Source: a bacterium (GTDB lineage: Bacteria; Bacillota; Bacilli; Lactobacillales; Streptococcaceae). From it: DNA of 64,000 nt. Of this stretch, positions 17,796-25,396 are shown in pieces. Under the pieces are notes generated by a model that ran no database searches, was not told the origin of the DNA, and saw only the letters and a program-made list of their open reading frames with translations. Made by a program: the position numbers and the translations under genes. The first letter of the stretch is position 1. Each line of letters starts with the position of its first letter. The stretch is taken from NCBI GenBank assembly GCA_905221455.1, contig CAJNDF010000001.1, positions 1 through 64,000 on the forward strand, in the 5' to 3' direction.

Positions 17796-18694
17796 ATAGC
17801 AAAATGAACCCAAAACAGTACACAATGTGGTATAATATTCTTATGGCATATTCAATAGATTTTCGTAAAAAAGTTCTCTCCTATTGTGAGCGAACAGGTA
17901 GTATAACAGAAGCATCACACCTTTTCCAAATTTCACGTAATACCATTTATGGCTGGTTAAAGCTAAAAGAGAAAACAGGAGAGTTAAACCATCAAGTAAA
18001 AGGAACGAAACCAAGAAAAGTTGATAGAGATAGACTTAAAAACTATCTTGCTGACAATCCAGATGCTTATTTGACTGAAATAGCTGCTGAATTTGACTGT
18101 CACCCAACTACCATTCACTATGCTCTTAAAGCTATGGGATACACTCGAAAAAAAAGAACCACACCTACTATGAACAAGACCCAGAAAAAGTAGCCTTATT
18201 TCTTAAAAATTTTAATAGTTTAAAGCATTTAGCACCTGTTTATATTGATGAAACAGGATTCGATACTTATTTTTATCAAGAATATGGTCGCTCTTTAAAA
18301 GGTCAGATAATAAGAGGTAAAGTATCTGGAAGAAGATATCAGAGGATTTCTTTGGTTGCAGGGTTAACAAATGGTGAGTTAATTGCTCCAATGACTTACG
18401 AAGAGACTATGACAAGCGACTTTTTTGAAGCTTGGTTTCAGAAGTTTCTCTTACCAACATTAAATAAACCATCAGTTATTATTATGGATAATGCAAGATT
18501 CCATAGAATGGGTAAGCTAGAATTCTTATGTGAAGAGTTTGGGCATAAACTTTTACCACTTCCTCCCTACTCACCTGAGTACAATCCTATTGAGAAAACA
18601 TGGGCTCATATCAAAAAGCACCTCAAAAAGGTATTACCAAGTTGTAATACTTTTTTCGAGGCTCTTTTGTCTTGTTCTTGTTTCAATTGACTAT
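17796..18694 (+). mobile_element. IS630-family insertion sequence (IS630-Spn1-like)
   Basis: About 900 bp, bounded by TATAGCAAAATGAAC on the left and the complement of GTTTCAATTGACTATA on the right, which form imperfect terminal inverted repeats ending in TA as expected for IS630. It contains a two-frame transposase gene. It inserted in the cell between att copies 2 and 3. Confidence 0.82.
17843..18690 (+). CDS. IS630-family transposase in two frames, probable -1 frameshift
   Basis: The first frame (17843-18193) starts MAYSIDFRKKVLSYC and carries the helix-turn-helix. A run of eight A (18148-18155) then permits a -1 slip into the second frame. That frame reads KNHTYYEQDPEKV and continues to the stop at 18690. 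The joined product has the full DDE set: YIDETGF, IIMDNARFH and NPIEKTW. No other damage is seen, so the element may be active. An extended -10 (TGGTATAAT) precedes the ATG. Two-frame expression is the known design of IS630-Spn1. Confidence 0.85.
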
Positions 18695-18794
18695 AACATT
18701 ACTTACTCTAAAATAAAATTCATCCAACAAATAATACCTCCTTTAAGTCACGATCTACAATACTAAACCAAAAGGGGTGAGTTAATTATATAAA

Positions 18795-18957
18795 AAGAGT
18801 CTGGGACAAAAAGATTTTGATTTTAGGAATTCTTTATTATAAATTTTAAAAATCGATAGATTAGATAAAAAAGTGAGCAAAACCGAATTCTGAATGTCCG
18901 AAAACTAGTTTTGTTCGCTTTATATATTTAAGATTAGACTTTTGTCCCAGACTCTTT
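18795..18957. repeat. Long inverted repeat, AGTCTGGGACAAAA family
   Basis: Outer arms AAAGAGTCTGGGACAAAA and its complement lie 163 bp apart end to end. A second inner pair (GTGAGCAAAAC / GTTTTGTTCGC) extends the stem. It ends 1 bp before the stop codon of the 529-residue gene and probably also terminates that transcript. Confidence 0.7.
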
Positions 18958-18958
18958 A

Positions 18959-20545
18959 TTATTTCAACCTTGCGAAATAGAAGAAATATCTATTATCTAT
19001 CGTTTTATTCTTAAGTTTAAGTAATTCATTAAGCTCTTTTCTCGTTATAACAATACATTCAAATTTCATTTCAGTTATTTTAATAGCGAAAATAAAGAAC
19101 GATATGTTATGATCATTAATTTTTTTCTCTGTCAACACATTCCATGAATGCCACTCAAATTTCTCCTTATCACTATCTTTCATTTCTGGAATAAAGTTTT
19201 TACTAATACTAATAAAACTATTGTCTTTAGACATGTTGTTAAGTGAGGTTTTATATACTCCTTTCAAGATATTGAGAATCTGCTGTTTAACACCTGAATT
19301 TTCTTCATTTATACTAACGTTTAAAGCTTTTCCATATTCTATAAACCTGTTTATCGGTCCATAGTCTGATAAATCTCTACGTTCATATATCATATCATTT
19401 TGAGCCTCTTCCTCTCCTCCTATATCAACCAATATCTTTTGACTCTTATTATTTTGTTTTCTATTGATTTCTGAATTTAAATATTTCTGATTATCTTTAG
19501 AAACTTTTTGTTCAGTGGACATGACAGTTTTTTCTTTTGAATTTTCTTGCACAGTCTGATATTTATTAATAGAACCAAATTCATCAATATAGAAATAACT
19601 TTTTAACTCAATATCATCCTTAATTTGGGAAATTTCCTCAGAAGTTAGTTTCCTATCTAGGAAAATATCTTCAAAAACGTATAAACCATCATTTGCTGTA
19701 ATAAAATTCTGTAAGTCTTCAACTTGAAATTCACAGCCATGAAAGGACGAAGCACGTGCATATTTTTCAAGTAATTTAAAATTTTTACTAAAATCAATTG
19801 CATAAACTTCTTCAAAATTAATATAATGAGGAGCTGTGGATTTTATTTTATTTATAATTTTATTGTTGAGAACCCTCCAAGAATAATATAGTGCATTGGG
19901 ATCTTTTGAAGTTTCAATTTCAGATCTAAGATTCTTTAATTTTTCTTGAACCGATACAAATAAAGACAAGAAATCAATCGGTTCAAATAATTCGGTTGAC
20001 TCAGTCGGTTTCTTCAATTCATCTGAGGAAATTTTCTCAAACAACTCAATTCTATCAATAATTTGTTCAAGACTGACCAAAGTTAAAATTTGATTCATTT
20101 CTTTTTTATTAAAATCTTCTTTCAATTTCAGATAGTTACTTTTTAATTCAGTGTATACTTGATAAATATATTGCTTCTTTTTAGTCTCGTTCTCTTCTTT
20201 TTTTTCTTTTTTATCTTTTCGATACCAAGTTAGCAGAATAGGAAAAGCAACTGCAACTCCGATTATAACATCACCCGAAACTAGTTTCTCAAACATGCTC
20301 GTTTCAGAATTAAAAAATCTGTAGCCTGCAAAAATGATTGCTAATGAAAACCACGAACCTAATAAAGCCTTACTTAAATCTTTGATATAGTCATCCTTTG
20401 ACCTTTTTATATTCCACAATAAGTAAGAAAGTGCACTCAAAAATATTATAGAGATCCAAAATTCTTCATGCTTCATAATACATTTTAAAACCTCAAAATT
20501 GTTAAATCCAGTATATAAAACTCTCACAATATTCTCAACAGTCAT
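18959..20545 (-). CDS. Membrane-anchored hypothetical protein with large cytoplasmic domain
   Basis: A 528- to 529-residue protein. Three hydrophobic segments lie in the first 110 residues (about 31-49, 59-79, 88-108). A highly charged KDKKEKKEENETKKK stretch and a probable coiled coil follow, to about 185. The remaining ~340 residues are soluble and not recognised. The start is coupled to the upstream XRE gene in TAGTGATG (GTG at 20548 or ATG at 20545). The layout of a few N-terminal membrane helices plus a large cytoplasmic domain under an XRE regulator is seen in some abortive-infection proteins, but I cannot assign a family. It is A+T-rich like the rest of the stack. Confidence 0.65.
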   Translation of the reverse strand: MTVENIVRVLYTGFNNFEVLKCIMKHEEFWISIIFLSALSYLLWNIKRSKDDYIKDLSKALLGSWFSLAIIFAGYRFFNSETSMFEKLVSGDVIIGVAVAFPILLTWYRKDKKEKKEENETKKKQYIYQVYTELKSNYLKLKEDFNKKEMNQILTLVSLEQIIDRIELFEKISSDELKKPTESTELFEPIDFLSLFVSVQEKLKNLRSEIETSKDPNALYYSWRVLNNKIINKIKSTAPHYINFEEVYAIDFSKNFKLLEKYARASSFHGCEFQVEDLQNFITANDGLYVFEDIFLDRKLTSEEISQIKDDIELKSYFYIDEFGSINKYQTVQENSKEKTVMSTEQKVSKDNQKYLNSEINRKQNNKSQKILVDIGGEEEAQNDMIYERRDLSDYGPINRFIEYGKALNVSINEENSGVKQQILNILKGVYKTSLNNMSKDNSFISISKNFIPEMKDSDKEKFEWHSWNVLTEKKINDHNISFFIFAIKITEMKFECIVITRKELNELLKLKNKTIDNRYFFYFARLK

Positions 20546-20547
20546 CA

Positions 20548-20889
20548 CTAATCCTTTCTTTCAAAATACTTCTTCCACTCTTCCATAAACTCAATCAACT
20601 CTCTTTTGAAAATTTTCTTTTCTTCTTCGGTCAGTCCCTTCGAGTTCATACGGAAAAGTAATTCAATATTATCTAATTCATCTGATTCTTCTTCTAAGTT
20701 TCCAACTAAATAGTCAACTGACACATTTAAAACTTGTGCAATTTTAATGAGATTTTCTTGCGTTGGTTTTTTAGTTCCACGTTCCCATGAAGCATATGCC
20801 TGTTGGGAAATATTTAGTTTTTCAGCTATTTGAGCTTGTGTTAATTTTACTTGTTTCCTTAGTGTTTTCAAGCGTTCTGCGAATTCCAT
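20548..20889 (-). CDS. XRE-family transcriptional regulator
   Basis: A 113-residue regulator. The helix-turn-helix spans residues ~3-58 (LKTLRKQVKLTQAQIAEKLN, SQQAYASWERG), then a Glu/Lys-rich C-terminal tail. The ATG at 20889 follows GAGGT; a further in-frame ATG at 20901 lacks a good site. Its stop overlaps the start of the membrane protein gene. Two near-identical palindromes lie upstream and probably are its operators, so it likely autoregulates or controls the rightward promoter. Confidence 0.8.
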   Translation of the reverse strand: MEFAERLKTLRKQVKLTQAQIAEKLNISQQAYASWERGTKKPTQENLIKIAQVLNVSVDYLVGNLEEESDELDNIELLFRMNSKGLTEEEKKIFKRELIEFMEEWKKYFERKD

Positions 20890-20931
20890 ATGTGACCTCA
20901 AAAAATTATTTTAAAATTTTGCAGAAAACCG

Positions 20932-20982
20932 TTGACGTCTACAACTAATGGTTGTACAATGTAATCAACAACTGATAGTTGT
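20932..20982 (+). promoter_or_regulatory. Rightward promoter overlapped by paired operators ACAACTnATnGTTGT
   Basis: TTGACG (20932-20937), a 17-bp spacer and TACAAT (20955-20960) make a near-consensus promoter on the plus strand. Palindromes at 20941-20955 and 20968-20982 share ACAACT-n-AT-n-GTTGT and are 27 bp apart centre to centre. The first fills the promoter spacer, so binding should block it. Confidence 0.72.
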
Positions 20983-21104
20983 ATAGAGCTTAAAAATAAT
21001 AACCTTATCTTCAAGGTTAAATCACGATCATTGACAATTAAATAAAAAATGCGTCTGACAACCAGAGGACTGATTGCCAAAACTACACTAAACTTCGTAC
21101 CTTT

Positions 21105-21133
21105 ATTGTAAACGTTTTGGAATGAAAAGTCAA
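21105..21133 (-). promoter_or_regulatory. Leftward promoter for the XRE gene
   Basis: On the minus strand TTGACT, a 17-bp spacer and TACAAT. It would give a ~210-nt leader that runs across the two operators before reaching the XRE start. Confidence 0.65.
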
Positions 21134-21204
21134 GTCTGTTTGATGGTTGAAGTGAAGATTTAAAACATTTTTTGTGGACTTCCACGCATTTCGGACTTTC
21201 GCAC

Positions 21205-21447
21205 TTTTCCGAATAGTAAAGTGAACTGGCTTCGCCAAAGGGTGTAAGAGAACCAATAGGTATGACAGTGACTACCTATTGAGGTTAGCTAGGAAAGCAA
21301 TAGTAATTCATGCAATGCACCTTGCTAAACGTTGCCACCGTGAAGGAGGGATCCTTTAACCAAATAACTTTTCTTTACTGCTGTCTATATACCTTGATAG
21401 AGTCACTCTCAAGCTACTAAGTCTTCTTTTTTCTTAGTAGCTTTTTT
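21205..21447 (+). ncRNA. Structured leader ending in a terminator
   Basis: Contains hairpins TGGCTTCGCCA and AATAGGTA/TACCTATT (about 21255-21280). It ends with GCTACTAAG/CTTAGTAGC plus TTTTTT (21413-21447). This lies 25 bp before the ribosome site of the next gene and looks like an attenuator or small RNA of a conjugation-type operon. I do not recognise a named RNA family. Confidence 0.45.
21413..21447 (+). terminator. Terminator/attenuator before the conjugation-like genes
   Basis: 9-bp perfect stem GCTACTAAG/CTTAGTAGC with a T-rich loop and a TTTTTT tail. Confidence 0.85.
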
Positions 21448-21471
21448 ACTTTTATAACAAAGGAGGCAACT

Positions 21472-21718
21472 ATGACAAACTTTTTTCGCACTACAGTGTA
21501 AGCAACTTTACGATAATTACACATTTACTTATAAAATCTTCAGTTCATCTGATAGACTAACCGCTCAGCTATACACTCAAGCTTTGAATAATTTAGATTC
21601 TTTAGCAAAGAAATCACTCATCACAGGATTTTCTCATGCCGAAGTGGTATTCTATACTAGAATGTTTAAACGCAAACTCTCTACTCACTACTACTCAAGA
21701 GTGAAGCTACCAGCTTAA
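21472..21718 (+). pseudogene. Small element gene, frameshifted in a T run
   Basis: AAAGGAGG precedes an ATG that opens MTNFFRTTV then stops. In another frame the sense continues as QLYDNYTFTYKIFSSSDRLT and on to [10 protein letters not shown], about 80 residues in all. Removing one T from the six-T run after the fourth codon restores a single frame. It looks like the first gene of a mobile-element operon. No family recognised. Confidence 0.6.
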
Positions 21719-21753
21719 CTCTTTTTATTTTACAATCAGAAAGGAAAAAACTT

Positions 21754-22050
21754 ATGATTCCAGAAACTTTAAAAATGAAACCAGAATTTATCGGTCCAGC
21801 TTACTATGAAAAATTAGGAAACGCTCCTCGTTATGTATTTGGTAAAGAAGGAAAGTACCAAAGACATATTCTAAATAGTGAAACTCATGGTGCCTTCCAC
21901 GTTATTACACCTGCTTCTACCACTGTCTTTCCGGAAGATGCTCTTGTTGAGACAGGCAACCCTATTTTCTTATCAGATACTTCGCTGAATGGAAATTCTG
22001 TCGCACCTGCTCCCAACGTTTCTGCTGAGAAGCTAATACTCAAGAAATAA
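21754..22050 (+). CDS. Small mobile-element protein, possibly DUF961/YdcP-like
   Basis: A 98-residue protein preceded by AAAGGAAAA. The C-terminal region ([20 protein letters not shown], then GNPIF) has the shape of short DUF961 proteins found at the start of conjugation modules (Tn916 Orf22/Orf23 kind), but the similarity is by eye and weak. It follows the frameshifted gene by 35 bp and precedes a gene fused to an integrase tail, so it is a survivor of a mostly deleted element. Confidence 0.5.
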   Translation: MIPETLKMKPEFIGPAYYEKLGNAPRYVFGKEGKYQRHILNSETHGAFHVITPASTTVFPEDALVETGNPIFLSDTSLNGNSVAPAPNVSAEKLILKK

Positions 22051-22071
22051 TAAAATAAAGGAGAAAATAAA

Positions 22072-22212
22072 ATGGCTAAAACTGGATTAAACTATGGAAT
22101 CTATAAAGCACTAACCCACAGCGACACAAGTACAACTCAAATTTATGTCAATACTTCTAATATAGTTCCTATGACAGTTGGTGAATTTGCTTTAAAGTCT
22201 CTAAAACAATAA
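22072..22212 (+). pseudogene. Chimera: start of an element gene fused to integrase C-terminus (fragment 2)
   Basis: A 46-codon frame. The first ~13 codons (MAKTGLNYGIYKA) follow AAAGGAG and belong to a conjugation-type gene. From about codon 14 the sequence is integrase: LTHSDTSTTQIYVNTS holds the second catalytic His and the Tyr. The switch, near 22112, marks a deletion that removed everything between the two ends of one element. Att copy 3 follows 73 bp after the stop. Confidence 0.75.
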
Positions 22213-22252
22213 GGTAAAAATAAGGTGAACTTTGAGGTAAACTTTAAAAAAA

Positions 22253-22291
22253 CACGAAAAAAGCACCCATAAGGTAAACTTTTGAGTGCTT
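22253..22291 (-). terminator. rpsI-type terminator carried by att copy 3
   Basis: AAAGCACCC and GAGTGCTTT pair around AGGTAAACTT; the outer bases are shared with the working rpsI terminator at 31245-31277. Confidence 0.6.
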
Positions 22292-22367
22292 TGAAACGTT
22301 GATATAATCGTATTGATTAACGTTTTGAGAATTGTGATGCTTTACGAGCTTTCTTAAGACCTGGTTT
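22285..22367. repeat. rpsI 3'-end att copy 3 (83 bp, perfect)
   Basis: Identical over 83 bp to 31270-31352, including the AAACGTTGATATAATCG block and the last 17 codons of rpsI. The match stops exactly at both sides. Confidence 0.95.
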
Positions 22368-22614
22368 GAACATCTCGTATTTGAATAAATTTCAATATAT
22401 GCTAAATATCAATGTTTCCCCACGTTTTCAGGAAGAAATATTTCATCTAATTTGAATAACTTTCAATTGAATGGTGTGAATTTTACCTTAAAAATACACG
22501 AATTGAGCTAGATTTTATCGAAAAGTTCACACCACTATGAAATATACTAAAACAGGGGTTAATAAAGTATGATTCCTGTTTTTATATATCCGCTATTTAT
22601 TAAAATAATAAGAA
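22368..22614. other. Arm region after att copy 3
   Basis: Non-coding. Carries TAATTTGAATAACTTTCAA and TGGTGTGAATTTTACC, shared with the region after att copy 1 (14925-14970). Confidence 0.5.
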
Positions 22615-22643
22615 GAAAAACCTGATAACTAAATTATCAGGTA
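22615..22643 (-). terminator. Terminator of the DUF3800 module
   Basis: On the minus strand ACCTGATAA/TTATCAGGT with TTTTCTT tail, about 140 bp past the last gene. Confidence 0.65.
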
Positions 22644-22781
22644 TCTATACACTGATTTAGGGCTCATTGTATACAGCCTTTGTAAATCCCAAACACTAGG
22701 TGAAGGACAAATAATGTAGAAAACTTCTACCACTCTATATCAATTATATACTATCTCAAGAATTAATTCAAGACTTTTTGC

Positions 22782-23222
22782 TCAAAAAATTATCCGAGGA
22801 CTATTTTTAATTTTATTCAATACATTAATATCATCCACTATATAAGCTGTAACAAATTTAGCTAGATTTCGCTCTCTATTAGTGAAACGAATTACAACAA
22901 CATACCCATCAGGTGTTACTAACGAAACACGTCTCATAGAATCATAGCATTTCTTCCGACTATCCCAACCTTGAAATATTGATATTTGTGAATCTTCTAG
23001 TACTTTTTTAATCCAGTTAATTCGCTTAGCTCTGTCCAGATCAAACCTATCTTTAAATCCCTGACGACGATTCGTTCTTCCATAAAAAGCATGATCAAAA
23101 GTAGCCCTATCAAATGAAACTCTCACCCCGTAATGCGTCGTTATTGGATGAGAACAATAATGCGCATAATAATGTTGTCTATAATTATCTTCTGTACCTA
23201 AGTTTAAAAATTCCGAATACAT
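22782..23222 (-). CDS. Hypothetical protein, possible BECR-fold (PBECR-like) nuclease
   Basis: A 146-residue protein (149 if the GTG at 23231 is used). The segment FDHAFYG, then RFDLDRAKRINWIKKVLED, and TAY near the C-terminus resemble by eye the layout of BECR-fold toxins/nucleases (helix with His, Arg, then a beta sheet ending in TAY/TAF). This is a tentative match. The gene starts immediately after the DUF3800 stop codon and is cotranscribed with it. The His of FDHAF and the Arg residues of RKKCYDSMRR are the most likely catalytic ones if the guess is right. Confidence 0.55.
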   Translation of the reverse strand: MYSEFLNLGTEDNYRQHYYAHYCSHPITTHYGVRVSFDRATFDHAFYGRTNRRQGFKDRFDLDRAKRINWIKKVLEDSQISIFQGWDSRKKCYDSMRRVSLVTPDGYVVVIRFTNRERNLAKFVTAYIVDDINVLNKIKNSPRIIF

Positions 23223-23231
23223 AAACACCAC

Positions 23232-23921
23232 TTATCTCAATATAATCTTAAATATGTTAAACTTCTTTTCCGATGATGTTGTTGGTTCAATCTTGTTATC
23301 TATAATATTCTCAATCAATCTAACAATTTCTTCTTTAGCAGGTGAAGTAATAGACTGATTGAATACTGAACTAACCGCACCTATTAATAAATCGGCTAGC
23401 TGTATAAAAACAGAATCTGAAGACGGCAGGGCTAAAACACTATCAATATGACCAAAAGAAGATTTACTCAAAAAATACTGTAAATCTGATAATCGAGAAT
23501 TTTGTTTATTAGCTTTGTCATCTAAATAAATACGATACGAAGTGTTCCCGTCAATCCATTTAATCAATAATTGATAATAAAATTTGTAAAAACCTAGTTC
23601 GCTATCAGATTCATGAAAAAGTTCCATATCGATTTTTTCAGAATCAACCACAATACAACGAAATCTTATTTTAGGATTACTAAAAAAATATTCGACAACT
23701 TCTTTATAAAAATCTATTTTTGATGGAGATACTTTAGTCCACTTAAATTCCGCCGAAATTTTATTTTTTTTCTTCAAAAACTCTAACTTATTTTTTACTT
23801 TTTTTCTCTCTTCTTTATCAATCCAAATCCCGCCTATAACCATATATTTCTCATGGTTACTTTTAACTTTCCTTGAATAAATGGCTTCTGGTCTACTTTC
23901 ATCACAATAAATTTCAAACAT
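23232..23921 (-). CDS. DUF3800 family protein (RNase H-like fold)
   Basis: A 229-residue protein. DES at residues 7-9 (IYCDES), a middle acidic site LDDK (134-135) and QLADLLIGAV with Gln174 and Asp177 are the DUF3800 pattern, consistent with a metal-dependent RNase H-like active site. The biological role of the family is not established; members are scattered on phages and islands. GAGAGGATAAT precedes the ATG and an extended -10 (TGGTATAAT on the minus strand, near 24003-24010) lies 80 bp upstream. It forms a two-gene operon with the downstream 146-residue protein, inside the cell between att copies 3 and 4. Confidence 0.8.
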   Translation of the reverse strand: MFEIYCDESRPEAIYSRKVKSNHEKYMVIGGIWIDKEERKKVKNKLEFLKKKNKISAEFKWTKVSPSKIDFYKEVVEYFFSNPKIRFRCIVVDSEKIDMELFHESDSELGFYKFYYQLLIKWIDGNTSYRIYLDDKANKQNSRLSDLQYFLSKSSFGHIDSVLALPSSDSVFIQLADLLIGAVSSVFNQSITSPAKEEIVRLIENIIDNKIEPTTSSEKKFNIFKIILR

Positions 23922-24091
23922 ATTATCCTCTCAACTTCTCAATCCATTCAATCATTTCCAAACCTATATTGCATAATTAGCTATATAAAACTATTTTACT
24001 TCATTATACCATAAAGTATAAATCTTTGGCTTTTAAATTCCATGACTCAACCTGAATAATTTTTATCTCCTATATCAAATACATTAAACAT

Positions 24092-24400
24092 ATGTTTCAA
24101 TTTTTATTAATTACGTATATTGATACAAAAGGGAATGTAAACAGTTGTCTCCATACTGACTATCTAAATTATAGAATGAAATCTGTCAAACGTCGTCATC
24201 CAGAACTTAAACACGCTACACCGCATAAATTACGACATACAGGAGCGACACTTGCTAAAAAAGAAGGAATGAGCTTAGAAGCCATTTCTGAAGCATTAAC
24301 TCATAGCGATACCGTTACAACTAAGACTTATGTTAATACTTCAAACATAGTTCCATTATCTGCTGGACAAGTTGCCTACCAACATCTTAAAAATAAGTAG
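24092..24400 (+). pseudogene. Tyrosine integrase, C-terminal fragment 3
   Basis: A 102-residue open frame of which residues ~7-102 are integrase C-terminus: TYIDTKGNVN, HKLRHTGATLAKKEG, ALTHSDTVTTKTYVNTS. Very close to fragment 1 (14343-14714), so both came from the same element family. The N-terminal part and the first catalytic Arg are lost. Att copy 4 begins 63 bp after the stop. Confidence 0.85.
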
Positions 24401-24463
24401 AGTAATTTTAGGGCAAACTTTTTTAGAAAGTATAGAAAAAAGCACCCATAGGGTAAACCCTTG

Positions 24464-24508
24464 AGTGCTTTGAAACGTTGATATAATCGTATTGATTAAC
24501 GTTTTGAG
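24464..24508. repeat. rpsI 3'-end att copy 4 (left half only)
   Basis: Matches the first 45 bp of copy 3 (AGTGCTTTGAAACGTTG to GTTTTGAG) and then breaks off into unrelated sequence. An AAGCACCC/GAGTGCTT hairpin precedes it, as at copy 3. Confidence 0.85.
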
Positions 24509-24650
24509 GCAACTGACCTTGTCAGATTGCAGCCACATTTGTAAGCGACTAAAGTCGCAACAACTGTGTCAATTGCACCAATTTCGTAAGAAAGTATAAA
24601 AAAGAACACCCCGAAAGGTGCTCTGTATAAGTATAATAATTCTTTCGAAT
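24509..24650. other. Short spacer with an rpsI-style terminator
   Basis: No gene. GAACACC-CCGAAA-GGTGCTC (about 24604-24622) is a hairpin placed as the terminator of the rpsI-like end that follows. Confidence 0.55.
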
Positions 24651-24700
24651 TAACGTTTACTAAATTGTGATGCTTTACGAGCTTTCTTAAGACCTGGTTT
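24651..24700. repeat. attL of the intact element: rpsI 3'-end att copy 5, synonymous variant
   Basis: On the minus strand encodes [16 protein letters not shown] plus stop, exactly the S9 end, but with different Ser and Phe codons from the resident rpsI. Followed by direct repeats matching those beside the intact integrase, so it is the left attachment site of that element. Confidence 0.85.
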
Positions 24701-24800
24701 TTTCTACATTATGATATTTATGGTAAATTATCACTAAAATCAAGTAATTTTAAGAGATAAATCCTCAATATTTACATATATAATCCTTTTGAAAATCGAG

Positions 24801-24820
24801 AGGTTATCAAAGGGTTATCA
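24801..24820. repeat. Arm-type direct repeats, left end
   Basis: AGGTTATCA at 24801 and GGGTTATCA at 24812, 11 bp apart. The same pair occurs beside the integrase end at 31196-31214. Confidence 0.7.
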
Positions 24821-24826
24821 CATTTT

Positions 24827-24855
24827 AGTTTTCGGAGCTTATGTAGTTGAGAAAT
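24827..24855 (-). repeat. CATAAGCTCCGAAA motif, inverted copy near attL
   Basis: The reverse complement matches 29971-29999 at 28 of 29 positions. A third, direct copy is at 29312-29339. Confidence 0.8.
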
Positions 24856-25046
24856 ACGAAATACTGTATCATAAAGATGATGTACAGTTTAGCAACAAAT
24901 ATACAGTTTCTTCGTGCCTGGACAATTTCTTTTTCTATCCTGAAGATATTTAAACAGTTCTATATATTATTTCTTGTGAGTAATTTTCATCAAAAAATTT
25001 CATAGAGTAGCTCCCTAGAATCATGGAAAAGTAGTAAAAATAGTTG
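24856..25046. other. Non-coding left end of the element, downstream of cadX
   Basis: AT-rich; two ACAGTTT words but no gene and no clear terminator. Confidence 0.45.
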
Positions 25047-25385
25047 TTATCCTAGTTGATTAAAAAAATCCCTGATTTCCTCATCTTTTATAAAATAATA
25101 TATAATTTTCCCCTCTCTTCTAGTGCCCAAGATGTTTTGATTGGCTAGTTTACGAAGATGGTGGGAAGTAGATGCCATACTGAGATTTAGTAAACAGGCT
25201 ATATCACAGACACAGAGTTCTTCAACAGCAAGAAGATAGAAGATGATATTTATCTGTTTATTATCGGTAAATTTTGTTAAAATGCGAAGTGATTTTTGGA
25301 CTTTTTCCTTTTCAAGGTAGTTCGTTGCGGTTGTAATATTTTGCTGATTTATAACATTCACTTGGCAGATACTATCTTTTTTCAT
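25047..25385 (-). CDS. cadX: Cadmium-responsive ArsR/SmtB-family regulator CadX/CadC
   Basis: A 112-residue repressor. The ELCVCDI segment near residues 57-63 is the metal-binding CxC motif on the recognition-helix side. The winged helix-turn-helix follows (LLNLSMASTSHHLRKLANQNIL). Such proteins leave DNA when Cd or Zn binds. The start at 25385 has AGGAG 8 bp upstream; the longer frame to 25415 overlaps cadD. It lies 11 bp after cadD and forms cadDX. Confidence 0.85.
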   Translation of the reverse strand: MKKDSICQVNVINQQNITTATNYLEKEKVQKSLRILTKFTDNKQINIIFYLLAVEELCVCDIACLLNLSMASTSHHLRKLANQNILGTRREGKIIYYFIKDEEIRDFFNQLG

Positions 25386-25396
25386 AATATTTTCTC

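Noticed and set aside
20898..21185. 95-residue frame on the minus strand upstream of the XRE gene
   Set aside because: It runs through both operators and a consensus promoter, lacks a ribosome site and has no sensible protein features.
24509..24650. Possible extra BOX or att material in GCAACTGACCTTGTCAGATTG
   Set aside because: Only a short resemblance to a boxB unit; too little to call a repeat.
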